8,929 bases of DNA, taken from assembly GCA_021800315.1 (NCBI GenBank), contig JAJYZD010000158.1:1-8929 (forward strand), given 5' to 3'. Under the pieces are notes generated by a model, which made no database searches, was not told the origin of the DNA, and saw nothing but the letters and a program-made list of their open reading frames with translations. This document shows, piece by piece, positions 1 to 6,425 of the stretch; within the stretch, counting starts at the first letter, position 1; each line of letters starts with the position of its first letter. A program made the position numbers and the translations under genes. Origin of the DNA: Bacillota bacterium (lineage in GTDB: Bacteria; Bacillota; Desulfotomaculia; Desulfotomaculales; JAJYZD01).

Positions 1-209
1 CGGTTTCGCCCGTTCTCTACATCGCCGCCGGCATATCCGGCGCCATCCAGCACCTGGCGGGCATGGGGTCGTCGAAGTGCATCGTGGCGGTCAACAAGGA
101 TCCCGATGCCAACATCTTCAAGGTGGCCGATTACGGCATCGTGGGCGACCTCTTCGCAGTGGTTCCCGAACTGACCATCGCGGTCCGGGAACTGAAAGCC
201 CAGGGGTAG
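1..209 (+). CDS. etfA: Electron transfer flavoprotein alpha subunit, C-terminal fragment
   Basis: The reading frame is open from position 3 to a TAG at 207-209, giving the last 68 residues of a protein whose start lies before the window. The segments LYIAAGISGAIQHLAGM, AVNKDPDANIF and VADYGIVGDL are hallmarks of the C-terminal FAD-binding domain of EtfA. EtfA and EtfB form the soluble heterodimer that passes electrons to or from acyl-CoA dehydrogenases. Some clostridial Etf complexes with butyryl-CoA dehydrogenase carry out flavin-based electron bifurcation. Only 4 bases separate the stop from the thiolase start, so the genes are almost certainly cotranscribed. That context suits an Etf serving butyryl-CoA/crotonyl-CoA. 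etfB and an acyl-CoA dehydrogenase gene are expected just upstream, but this cannot be seen here. The fragment lacks the N-terminal domain, so bifurcating and simple Etf types cannot be told apart. Confidence 0.95.
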   Translation, partial: VSPVLYIAAGISGAIQHLAGMGSSKCIVAVNKDPDANIFKVADYGIVGDLFAVVPELTIAVRELKAQG

Positions 210-213
210 GGCC

Positions 214-1398
214 ATGTATCAGGCGGTTATAGCGGGGGCGGTGCGTACGGCCGTGGGCCGCTTCGGCGGGTCGCTGCAGGGGGTTCCCGCGGTTGAACTG
301 GGCGCGGCGGTGGTGAAGGAGTCCCTGGCCCGCTCGGGTCTGGCTCCGGAGCAGGTGGAGGAGGTCATCCTCGGCAACGTGCTGCAGGCGGGGCTGGGGC
401 AGAACCCGGCCCGCCAGGCGGCGGTAAAAGCCGGAGTGCCCTTTGAGGTGCCCTCCTACACCATCAACAAGGTGTGCGGCTCGGGTCTGAAGGCGGTTAT
501 TCTGGCCGCGCAGACGGTAGCCCTGGGGGATGCCGAGGTGGTGGTGGCCGGCGGCATGGAGAACATGAGCGCTTCCCCCTACCTGGACCCGGACCACCGC
601 TGGGGCGGCCGTATGGGGGACACCCGCCTTACGGACACCATGCTCAAAGACGGGCTGACCTGCGCCTTCATCGACGCCCATATGGGCATCACGGCTGAAA
701 ACGTGGCCGCGCGCCACGGCATCACCCGGGAGGAGCAGGACGCCTTCTCCCTGGACAGCCAGCACAAGGCGCGGGCGGCCATTGAGGGGAACCGTTTCCA
801 TGAAGAGATTCTTCCGGTGCCGGTAGCGACGAAGAAGGGGCCGTCCCTTCAATTCGCCGTGGACGAGTTTCCCCGGCGGGATTGCACCCTGGAGCAACTG
901 GCCGCCCTCAAACCCGCCTTTCGCCGGGACGGGACGGTGACGGCGGGCAACGCCTCGGGGATCAACGACGGGGCGGCGGCCATGGTGGTCATGCGGGCCG
1001 AGACCGCCGTCCGGTTGGGGGTGTGTCCGCTGGCGGCGGTGCGCTCCTGGGGCTCGGCGGGGGTCGACCCCGCGTACATGGGCCTGGGACCGGTGCCGGC
1101 TTCGCAAAAGGCCCTGGCCAGGGCCGGCGTGAGCGTCGCCGACCTGGATGTGATCGAAGCCAACGAAGCTTTCGCCGCCCAGGCGCTGGCCGTGACGCGT
1201 CTTCTGGAACTGCCTTTGGCGCGGGTCAACGTCAACGGTGGCGCGGTGGCACTGGGACACCCCATCGGGGCCAGCGGAGCGCGCATCCTGGTCACGCTTT
1301 TGCACGAACTATCCCGGCGGCGGGGCCGGTACGGGCTGGCCACCCTGTGCATCGGCGGCGGCCAGGGGGTGGCCCTGGTGGTCGAAGGAATTTCCTGA
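214..1398 (+). CDS. thl: Acetyl-CoA C-acetyltransferase (thiolase)
   Basis: A 394-residue protein, the usual length for a biosynthetic/degradative thiolase. It condenses two acetyl-CoA to acetoacetyl-CoA, or runs the reverse cleavage, in the cytoplasm. The nucleophilic cysteine is Cys88 in NKVCGSGLKA. The NEAF motif is at 317-320, the catalytic His349 lies in GGAVALGHPIGASGAR, and the second cysteine Cys379 is in LCIGGGQG. All catalytic residues are therefore present. The ATG at 214 follows the etfA stop by 4 bases, and the purine-rich GGGGTAGGG overlapping that stop can act as the ribosome binding site. The gene is followed by hbd after 110 bases and then by crt, which makes acetoacetyl-CoA thiolase the most likely activity. 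A ketothiolase of broader chain length cannot be excluded from sequence alone. The name thl is by function and context; atoB or phaA would be equivalent labels. Confidence 0.95.
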   Translation: MYQAVIAGAVRTAVGRFGGSLQGVPAVELGAAVVKESLARSGLAPEQVEEVILGNVLQAGLGQNPARQAAVKAGVPFEVPSYTINKVCGSGLKAVILAAQTVALGDAEVVVAGGMENMSASPYLDPDHRWGGRMGDTRLTDTMLKDGLTCAFIDAHMGITAENVAARHGITREEQDAFSLDSQHKARAAIEGNRFHEEILPVPVATKKGPSLQFAVDEFPRRDCTLEQLAALKPAFRRDGTVTAGNASGINDGAAAMVVMRAETAVRLGVCPLAAVRSWGSAGVDPAYMGLGPVPASQKALARAGVSVADLDVIEANEAFAAQALAVTRLLELPLARVNVNGGAVALGHPIGASGARILVTLLHELSRRRGRYGLATLCIGGGQGVALVVEGIS

Positions 1399-1433
1399 GG
1401 GTTACAAGCTAAATCGTCTCGAAAGGAGCGAAA

Positions 1434-1500
1434 GCCCGGGACGGCCACGCGGGGAAGTGACTCAGGCAGGTTTCCCGGCGCTGGTCCGGAGAACCCGGGC
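1434..1500 (+). repeat. Nested inverted repeats in the thl-hbd gap
   Basis: The 110-base gap between thl and hbd is longer than the other gaps in this operon. It holds GCCCGGG at 1434-1440 matched by CCCGGGC at 1494-1500. Inside these lies a second stem, CGCGGGGAA (1448-1456) against TTCCCGGCG (1472-1480), with one mismatch and a 15-base loop. No run of T follows, so this is not a classical intrinsic terminator. It could be an RNA processing or attenuation structure setting hbd-crt levels relative to thl. No known riboswitch family could be assigned. Confidence 0.45.
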
Positions 1501-1508
1501 GCCGGATT

Positions 1509-2357
1509 TTGCAGGAGATTATGGTGGTGGGCGCCGGCCAGATGGGCGCCGGCATCGCCCAGGTAGCGGCACGGGCCGGGTACCGGGTGCTGCTCAACGA
1601 TGTCAAAGAAGAGTTTGTGCAAAAGGGCCTGGGCGTCATCCGCAAAAACCTGGAACGGGACGTGGCCAAGGGTCGCCTGACGGCCGTGGAAATGGAGGGG
1701 ACCGTGGCGAGGCTCGTTCCTTCGGTCAGTCTCGGCGACGCCGCCGGCGTAAGCCTGGCCGTCGAGGCGGCCACCGAGAACATGACCGTGAAGACGGCCG
1801 TCTTTCGGGAACTGGACCGCGTTCTACCCGGGCAGGCCGTCCTGGCCAGCAATACCTCGTCCCTGCCGATCACCGAACTGGCGGCCGTAACCGGCCGTCC
1901 GGACCGGGTCATCGGCATGCACTTCATGAACCCGGTGCCGGTGATGCAACTGGTGGAGGTAATCGGCGGCCTGGCCACCTCGCAGGCGACCTGCGACCTG
2001 GTGGTGGAGGCGGCCGTCCGGATGGGTAAGACGCCGGTGGTGGTCAAGGACGCCCCCGGCTTCGTGGCCAACCGGGTCCTGATGCCCATGATCAACGAGG
2101 CGGTCTTCGCCGTCTGGGAGGGCACGGCTACCCCGGAGGCGGTGGACGCAATAATGAAGATGGGGGCCAACCACCCCATGGGTCCCCTGGCGCTGGCCGA
2201 CCTGATCGGCCTGGACACCTGTCTGGCCATCATGGAGGTGCTCTACCGGGGGTTCGGTGATCCCAAGTACCGTCCCTGCCCGCTGCTGCGCCAGTACGTG
2301 GCGGCTGGCTGGCTGGGACGGAAGTCCGGCCGGGGGTTCTATTCCTACCAGTCCTGA
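1509..2357 (+). CDS. hbd: 3-hydroxybutyryl-CoA dehydrogenase
   Basis: A 282-residue NAD(P)-dependent 3-hydroxyacyl-CoA dehydrogenase, the standard length for the single-function bacterial enzyme. It interconverts acetoacetyl-CoA and 3-hydroxybutyryl-CoA. The Rossmann nucleotide-binding motif GAGQMGAGIAQ is at residues 8-18. The catalytic region has Ser117 in SNTSS, His138 in MHFMNPVP, Glu150 in QLVEVI, and Asn188 in PGFVANRV. The C-terminal all-helical dimerisation domain runs to GRKSGRGFYSY. The start is uncertain. TTG at 1509 gives MQEIMVVGAG, which matches the family N-terminus residue for residue including the first beta strand, but only a distant GGAGA (1488-1492) lies upstream. The ATG at 1521 has AGGAG at 1513-1517, only 3 bases away, and would cut into the first strand. 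I favour 1509. The crt gene follows after 12 bases. Confidence 0.95.
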   Translation: MQEIMVVGAGQMGAGIAQVAARAGYRVLLNDVKEEFVQKGLGVIRKNLERDVAKGRLTAVEMEGTVARLVPSVSLGDAAGVSLAVEAATENMTVKTAVFRELDRVLPGQAVLASNTSSLPITELAAVTGRPDRVIGMHFMNPVPVMQLVEVIGGLATSQATCDLVVEAAVRMGKTPVVVKDAPGFVANRVLMPMINEAVFAVWEGTATPEAVDAIMKMGANHPMGPLALADLIGLDTCLAIMEVLYRGFGDPKYRPCPLLRQYVAAGWLGRKSGRGFYSYQS

Positions 2358-2369
2358 GGGGGGAAAAGT

Positions 2370-3146
2370 GTGGATTTTCAAAACCTGATCCTGGAGACGG
2401 AGGGACCGGTGGCCGTCATCACCATCAACCGGCCCAGGGTGTTGAACGCGCTGGACGGGCCGACCCTGGCCGAACTGGGCCGGGCCGTGGCCCGGCTGGG
2501 GCCGGAGGTGCGGGCCCTCATCCTTACCGGGGCCGGCGACAAGGCTTTTGTGGCCGGGGCGGACATAGCCTTCATGCGGGGGCTTTCCCCCCTGGAAGCC
2601 AGGGAATTCGCCCGCCAGGGGCACGCGGTGCTGACCGCGCTGGAAAAGTTGCCCGTGCCGGTCATCGCTGCTGTCAACGGCTTCGCCCTGGGGGGCGGCT
2701 GCGAACTGGCCCTGGCCTGCGACCTCAGGGTGGCTTCGGATAACGCCCAGTTCGGGCAGCCGGAGGTGAACCTGGGGATAATCGCCGGCTTCGGCGGTTC
2801 CCAGCGCCTCGCCCGCCTCGTGGGGCCGGGCCTGGCCAAGGAGATGCTCTTTACGGGGGATCGCTACGACGCGGCCCGGGCCCGGGAGATGGGGCTGGTG
2901 AACTACGTAGTGCCCAAAGAGGAACTGCTCCCGGTCTGCCGGGACCTGGCCGGCCGGATGGCCCGCCGCGGCCCGGTGGCGGTGAACCTGACCAAGGAAG
3001 CGGTCAACCAGGGGCTGCAGATGGACCTGGCCTCCGCCCTGGCCCTGGAGTCGGATCTGTTTGCCGTGTGCTTCGCCAGCCAGGACCGGGCGGAGGGTAT
3101 GGACGCCTTCCTGCAAAAGAGACAGCCGGCCTTCAGCGGCAAGTAG
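2370..3146 (+). CDS. crt: Enoyl-CoA hydratase (crotonase)
   Basis: A 258-residue member of the enoyl-CoA hydratase/isomerase family, expected to interconvert 3-hydroxybutyryl-CoA and crotonyl-CoA. The oxyanion-hole segments are AFVAGADIAFM (residues 59-69) and ALGGGCELALACDL (106-119). The two catalytic acids of true hydratases are present: Glu112 in GGGCELAL and Glu132 in GQPEVNLG. It is therefore unlikely to be one of the many crotonase-fold isomerases that lack one of them. The GTG start at 2370 follows GAGGGGGGAAAAG (2356-2366). The hbd stop is 12 bases upstream, so translation is probably coupled. It is the last gene of the visible operon. Substrate chain length cannot be read from the sequence, so crt is assigned from the thl-hbd-crt context. 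Confidence 0.93.
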   Translation: MDFQNLILETEGPVAVITINRPRVLNALDGPTLAELGRAVARLGPEVRALILTGAGDKAFVAGADIAFMRGLSPLEAREFARQGHAVLTALEKLPVPVIAAVNGFALGGGCELALACDLRVASDNAQFGQPEVNLGIIAGFGGSQRLARLVGPGLAKEMLFTGDRYDAARAREMGLVNYVVPKEELLPVCRDLAGRMARRGPVAVNLTKEAVNQGLQMDLASALALESDLFAVCFASQDRAEGMDAFLQKRQPAFSGK

Positions 3147-3322
3147 GTTTAACCGGCGCGCCGAAGCGGGAGCTATGAGGGCGGAACTTCGGCATTGGGG
3201 CGCCACAGCAGGCTGATGGTACACAGGCCGGCCGGCCCGGTGACGGTCCCACACTGCCCAAAAACCTCCACCAAACTTAAGGTGTCCCGGTGGGCAGCCG
3301 CGTCGGGCCCGCCGCCACAGAA

Positions 3323-3353
3323 GCCGGAACCCGGGGTGAACCCGGGTTCCGGC
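3323..3353. terminator. Perfect 13-bp hairpin between convergent genes
   Basis: GCCGGAACCCGGG (3323-3335) pairs perfectly with CCCGGGTTCCGGC (3341-3353) around the 5-base loop GTGAA. It lies between the end of crt (3146, rightward) and the end of the small leftward gene (3375), where a shared bidirectional terminator is expected. Neither side has a clear T run, so it may need another factor or act mainly as a 3'-end stabiliser. The rest of 3147-3374 shows no convincing gene. Confidence 0.6.
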
Positions 3354-3374
3354 GCTGGTGGTGAAGTGACGCTA

Positions 3375-3536
3375 CTACCGGACGCTCGGCCTGAGTCCGT
3401 CCAACATGCCCAGAACAATGTTAGCTACGCCGAAGCCGGTGATGCCGGCTCCGACGCTACCGCCCACCATCCTGCCGACGGCGGTTGCGGCCACGCCCAA
3501 CCCGGTAACAACCATGCCGGTCCTGGAACGCCTCAT
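3375..3536 (-). CDS. Small glycine-rich membrane-type protein of unknown function
   Basis: A 53-residue protein starting at the ATG whose complement is at 3534-3536. The start is decided by a near-perfect Shine-Dalgarno, GGAGGTG (complement of 3543-3549), 6 bases before the ATG. A longer frame from a TTG at 3611 exists but has no such site and a proline-rich, unstructured extension. The basic N-terminus MRRSRTG is followed by a hydrophobic, glycine-rich stretch (about 8-46: VVTGLGVAATAV, then VGGSVGAGITGFG) with GxxxG spacing. This suggests one or two close-packed membrane helices. The basic end near RPSVR may stay cytoplasmic. It is the third gene in a leftward run after the glycosyltransferase and the 252-residue protein, and ends at a hairpin facing crt. 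I do not recognise the family. A role at the membrane is inference from composition only. Confidence 0.7.
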   Translation of the reverse strand: MRRSRTGMVVTGLGVAATAVGRMVGGSVGAGITGFGVANIVLGMLDGLRPSVR

Positions 3537-3592
3537 CACCTTCACCTCCGGGTAGTAGTATTTCCCGTTCCGCGTGGGTTTATAGGGCGGTA

Positions 3593-4351
3593 TCAGGGGA
3601 CCGGCCGGCAAACCTGGCGGTCCGCCGGCCGGTCCTTTACGTAACAGCCGGCCGGAACGTCTTCGTCCCGGTAATATACTTCGACCGCGTCGCCGGCACC
3701 CAGAAGCGACATCATCCCTTTGAGCATTTTAGCGCATTCGGGCGGCTGCATGACGCTGAAGTTTTCGGACAAATCGACCATGTGCCCTAGGAGGCGGTGG
3801 ACCTGGGTCCATTTGTGCTTGACGGTTCCGGCCAACTGCCGTTGCTGGCGGGGCCGCAACGAGAAGTACTGGTAGAAGATATCCAGGACCGGCAGGCTCA
3901 GTTCCAGGTGGTCGTGGACCCGCTCGTGGCAGACGTTCATGTATTTGACGGTGTTCACGAACAGGTCGGTCAACAGCAGGTCCGGTTGTTCGGCCGGGAA
4001 GAACTGGTCCATCTTCTGGTTTACCACCAGGCCCAGGACGCGCCAGTTGAACCGGTAGCACAGTTTGCGGGCCAGATCCTCTTTGTTCCTCGGGCGAACC
4101 GCCGGAAAACCTTCCAGGGCGATCAGGTGATGAAAAATAGCGCGGGTGGCGTACTGTTGCGCCTGGCGGCTCGTCCAGCGGGGATCGAGAAATACCGGGA
4201 TATCCTGTCCCGCGTTCAGGCACCCGCGGCGACAGGGAGGGCATAGTGGGGGGTGAGCGGGCAGGAACCGGATGGTTGCTCCCAACTCCAGGCAGGCGAC
4301 GGAGTAAAAGTTGACAAACGCATCCGTGAAGAACCAGTCTTTTAGCTGCAT
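3593..4351 (-). CDS. Conserved-looking protein of unknown function with a CxxCxxxC cluster
   Basis: A 252-residue protein starting at the ATG complementary to 4349-4351, with GGGAGATG 5 to 8 bases upstream. An in-frame GTG ten codons earlier (4381) is less likely. No signal peptide or clear membrane helix is visible. Residues 37-44 read CPPCRRGC, a possible metal or redox site followed by GQDIPVFLDPRW. The middle and end are helix-rich with many aromatic and charged residues (for example RKLCYRFNW at 95-103, NTVKYMNVCHERVHDHLEL at 133-151). The His/Glu-rich CHERVHDHLE could also bind metal. Codon third positions are GC-rich like the neighbours, supporting a real gene. It sits 181 bases downstream of the glycosyltransferase gene on the same strand. 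I do not recognise the family and assign no function. Confidence 0.75.
   Translation of the reverse strand: MQLKDWFFTDAFVNFYSVACLELGATIRFLPAHPPLCPPCRRGCLNAGQDIPVFLDPRWTSRQAQQYATRAIFHHLIALEGFPAVRPRNKEDLARKLCYRFNWRVLGLVVNQKMDQFFPAEQPDLLLTDLFVNTVKYMNVCHERVHDHLELSLPVLDIFYQYFSLRPRQQRQLAGTVKHKWTQVHRLLGHMVDLSENFSVMQPPECAKMLKGMMSLLGAGDAVEVYYRDEDVPAGCYVKDRPADRQVCRPVP
3598..3635. repeat. 12-bp inverted repeat overlapping the end of the 252-residue protein gene
   Basis: GGACCGGCCGGC (3598-3609) pairs perfectly with GCCGGCCGGTCC (3624-3635), loop 14 bases. It lies inside the last codons of the leftward gene that stops at 3593 and just upstream of the small glycine-rich gene. No T run follows on either strand. 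It could shield the mRNA 3' end or lower readthrough into the small gene. The repetitive C-terminal residues it encodes (DRPADRQVCRP) may exist only because of the hairpin. Confidence 0.5.
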
Positions 4352-4476
4352 GGGTTCATCTCCCTGTCCCCTTGGTGCCACCCTAGGATCTTGTTCAACA
4401 AAAATTGATAATTTCCTCCCTGATTTTTCAAGGCTTTAGGGCGAACTTTCGTTCTATCTGTCGTAATCGCAGCTAA

Positions 4477-4512
4477 GCGGTCAAAACCTAGGGTTTAACG
4501 GTGAAAGACCGC
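4477..4512. repeat. Nested inverted repeat downstream of the glycosyltransferase gene
   Basis: GCGGTC (4477-4482) matches GACCGC (4507-4512). Just inside lies the near-palindrome AAACCTAGGGTTT, able to form AAACC/GGTTT. It falls between the glycosyltransferase stop (4533) and the start of the next leftward gene (4351). It may be a weak terminator, an operator, or part of that gene's leader. No adjacent T run was seen on the leftward transcript. Confidence 0.35.
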
Positions 4513-4532
4513 TACTGGAGTGGGAATAGGTG

Positions 4533-5684
4533 TTAACCGTTCGCCGGCCGGTTGGAGGCGGGTTCGAGCGTTTTACCGGCCAGGGCCAGGACCTGTTGGG
4601 CTATGAGGCGGGAGGCATCCGCTCCCGGCCAGGCGGTCATTTCGTTCCTGATGGCCAGGAGGCCGCCGCTGGTAAACGAGCGTTCCAGGGCGCTCTGGAG
4701 TTCGCCCAAAGTGGTGGCCAAAATGGCCATTCTCTTGTTCAACAGGAATTCGGTGTTTTTGGCCTCCTGGCCGGGGACCGGCCGGTAGACCAGGATGGGG
4801 AGACGCATGTGCAGGGCTTCCGTGATGGTCAGGCAACCGGCCTTGGTTATCACCAGGTCGGCTATGCCCATCAACTCCTGGATGTTCTCCAGGTAGGAGA
4901 AAATCCGGAAGCGGGCGTGGCGGCCGAAGGCTTCCTGAAGCTGCCGGTAAAGGCGGACGTTGCGGCCGCAGACCACCACCACCTGCAACCGGGGTTGGAA
5001 GGAGGCCAGGATCCCGCAGATGGCCCGGACGTCCGGCAGCACCCCGTAGGCGCCGGCCATGAGTAATACGACCGGGCTGCCGGGATCGAGGTCATAGGCT
5101 TCACGGACCTGCTGGGGGGAAAACGGGGCGAAAAAGCGGCGGCGGATCGGGATGCCGGTGCTGACTATCCGCGAGCCGTCGATGCCGAGTCGCTGCATGT
5201 TTCTCTTGATATCCGGGGTGGCCACGCAGTAAAGGTCCATGTTCCGGTGCAGCCACTGGCTGTGGAAATCGTAGTCGGTAATGATCGTGACGCAGGGAAC
5301 GTCGAGGCCCCTTTTTTCCTTCAGGATGGAAACGACTCCGCCGGTGGAGGGGAAGGTGTTGACGATTACGGCCGGCTTGCGCTCGACGAGCAGGGCCCAG
5401 AGTCGCTCCCGGCCGACGTTGTTCAAAACCGTCTTGGGCAGTGTCGGCTCGAGGGAAGGTTCGTCCACGAAGCGGTAGGAGAGGCCGTACAGGAAGGGAA
5501 GGCGGTTGCAGCTACCTATGTAGGCCGTGCGGACCACGCGGTTGAGCAGAGGGCTGACATACTGGTAGTAATCAATGGTTTCCACCCTGGCCCCCGGATG
5601 GAGTTCGCCAATCGCCTCCCGGATCGAAAGGGCCACCTGCATATGCCCGTCTCCAAAACTGGAGGAAAGAATCATCACCCGCAT
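4533..5684 (-). CDS. MGDG-synthase/UgtP-type glycolipid glycosyltransferase (GT28)
   Basis: A 383-residue protein from the ATG complementary to 5682-5684. It has the architecture of the monogalactosyldiacylglycerol synthase / processive diacylglycerol glucosyltransferase family. Residues 1-14 (MRVMILSSSFGDGH) are the typical N-terminal strand and glycine-rich loop. The MGDG-synthase N-terminal domain runs to about 170. The C-terminal nucleotide-sugar domain is about 200-365, with VITKAGCLTITEAL (278-291) and RPVPGQEAKNTEFLL (301-315), the sugar-nucleotide binding region. Known members transfer glucose or galactose from UDP-sugar to diacylglycerol at the inner membrane face, making membrane glycolipids or lipoteichoic acid anchors. 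Sugar and acceptor here are not determined. An in-frame TTG at 5696 abuts AAAGGAG too closely, whereas the ATG lies 12 bases from that site and matches the usual start. A good -10 box lies about 60 bases upstream. Confidence 0.88.
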   Translation of the reverse strand: MRVMILSSSFGDGHMQVALSIREAIGELHPGARVETIDYYQYVSPLLNRVVRTAYIGSCNRLPFLYGLSYRFVDEPSLEPTLPKTVLNNVGRERLWALLVERKPAVIVNTFPSTGGVVSILKEKRGLDVPCVTIITDYDFHSQWLHRNMDLYCVATPDIKRNMQRLGIDGSRIVSTGIPIRRRFFAPFSPQQVREAYDLDPGSPVVLLMAGAYGVLPDVRAICGILASFQPRLQVVVVCGRNVRLYRQLQEAFGRHARFRIFSYLENIQELMGIADLVITKAGCLTITEALHMRLPILVYRPVPGQEAKNTEFLLNKRMAILATTLGELQSALERSFTSGGLLAIRNEMTAWPGADASRLIAQQVLALAGKTLEPASNRPANG

Positions 5685-5744
5685 GAAAGCGCACAACTCC
5701 TTTGGGGACCCCAGGGGCAGGGGGCCCTTGATCAGTCAGATTAC

Positions 5745-5775
5745 ATTATAGCAGATGGCGGGGGAATACATGCAA
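5745..5775 (-). promoter_or_regulatory. Candidate promoter of the glycosyltransferase gene
   Basis: On the minus strand a perfect TATAAT (complement of 5745-5750) lies about 60 bases before the ATG at 5684. A possible -35 TTGCAT (complement of 5770-5775) is 19 bases upstream, a slightly long spacer. The -10 box is convincing and the -35 is weak. A housekeeping sigma-A type promoter is inferred. Confidence 0.5.
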
Positions 5776-5943
5776 CAAGGCCCATTCTAAAGAGACCGGC
5801 GGCTGGAGGCAGCAGGCGGAAGACAACCTAAGGACAAGGCCTGATTTGGCGTCCCGGTCCGGAGGAGCTTAAGTATTTCTCAGGGAAAAAAGGGGCTTGG
5901 CGTCGATTCCAGGTATAGCCCGCCCAGCAAAATAATTTCTCTC

Positions 5944-5972
5944 TTGCATTGTTGCCGCTTCAATGGTAAATT
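5944..5972 (+). promoter_or_regulatory. Candidate promoter of the 85-residue protein / DUF3795 pair
   Basis: TTGCAT (5944-5949) and TAAATT (5967-5972) are separated by 17 bases in an AT-rich stretch, which fits a sigma-A type promoter firing rightward. The leader to the GTG at 6111 would be about 130 bases and contains a short CCCGG/CCGGG hairpin (5990-6005). Confidence 0.4.
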
Positions 5973-6110
5973 GTCCATACGGCTCTTTTCCCGGAAAATA
6001 CCGGGCATGTCTCGGGCACCGGGATCATAAGCTTAGTTTATCTGGTTTTTCAGCGCCGGGCGGGCTACGCTTCCCGACCGGCGATAGACAGTACGGGAGG
6101 TGGACTCAAA

Positions 6111-6368
6111 GTGAAAAGGTTCTATGCGCTGTACCGGCCTCACGCCTACCGCCAGCCGACCCTGTTCAACGAGGTGGGCAAGTACGGCGAGAGAAGCAAC
6201 AACATCAGCAACACTTTCTGGCAGGTGGTGCCCGATGGCACCGAGTGCCTGGCCGAGTCCTGCGTCCGGGGCGACGGACGCCTGAGATCGTTCAAGACCC
6301 CGGTGGAGGCGGAAAAATGGGCGCGCCGGTACGCCTACGAAGGTTCCAAACGCTGGGGAGGATTCTGA
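6111..6368 (+). CDS. Small protein of unknown function (85 residues)
   Basis: An 85-residue protein starting with GTG at 6111, preceded by a strong site GGGAGGTGG (6095-6103) at 7-base spacing. It is soluble in appearance: no signal peptide or membrane segment. The N-terminus MKRFYALYRPHAYRQ and the core NEVGKYGERSNNISNTFWQV are rich in aromatic and basic residues. The centre DGTECLAESC holds two cysteines. The C-terminal TPVEAEKWARRYAYEGSK looks helical. I do not recognise the family. The DUF3795 gene starts 57 bases after its stop on the same strand, so the two are probably cotranscribed. The strong ribosome binding site and GC-rich third positions make it a likely real gene, but no function can be given. 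Confidence 0.7.
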   Translation: MKRFYALYRPHAYRQPTLFNEVGKYGERSNNISNTFWQVVPDGTECLAESCVRGDGRLRSFKTPVEAEKWARRYAYEGSKRWGGF

Positions 6369-6425
6369 GCGCCTTTGGGCGTACGCCGGCAAACCGGTCA
6401 ACCGGCGGGAAAGGATGGTCCGGAA

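Larger units (their letters stand above)
5685..6110. other. Divergent intergenic region
   Basis: This 426-base gap separates the leftward glycosyltransferase from the rightward 85-residue protein gene. I see no convincing coding sequence in it. Open frames crossing it are short and have no ribosome binding site. It holds an outward-facing promoter candidate at each side, and a small hairpin CCCGG-AAAATA-CCGGG at 5990-6005 downstream of the rightward promoter. The stretch around 5870-6050 is more AT-rich than the coding regions, as expected for regulatory DNA. Confidence 0.6.

Noticed and set aside
118..1305. Long open frame on the minus strand opposite the thiolase
   Set aside because: It lies opposite a gene with all thiolase catalytic motifs. 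Its Arg/Gly/His-rich composition is typical of an antisense shadow in GC-rich DNA.
1421..1500. Local resemblance to guanidine-I (ykkC) riboswitch pieces: AAAGCCCGGGA and CTGGTCCGGAGA
   Set aside because: The pieces occur in the opposite order to the known riboswitch and in very GC-rich sequence. No full consensus fold could be drawn, and the flanking genes do not fit guanidine metabolism.
1824..3254. A 476-codon minus-strand frame opposite hbd and crt
   Set aside because: It overlaps two well-supported enzymes, has low-complexity Gln/Gly/His-rich composition and no recognisable domain.
3173..3418. 81-codon minus-strand frame across the convergent region
   Set aside because: It begins inside the 53-residue gene in another frame, has no ribosome binding site, and runs through the 13-bp hairpin.
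3195..3644. 149-codon plus-strand frame across the convergent region
   Set aside because: It overlaps both hairpins and the small leftward gene with its excellent Shine-Dalgarno. Its composition is Pro/Gly/His-rich without a motif.
4405..4431. Possible leftward promoter (TTGAAA with TATCAA) before the 252-residue protein gene
   Set aside because: The spacer is only 15 bases and alternative -10 choices match poorly. A start here is possible but not supportable.
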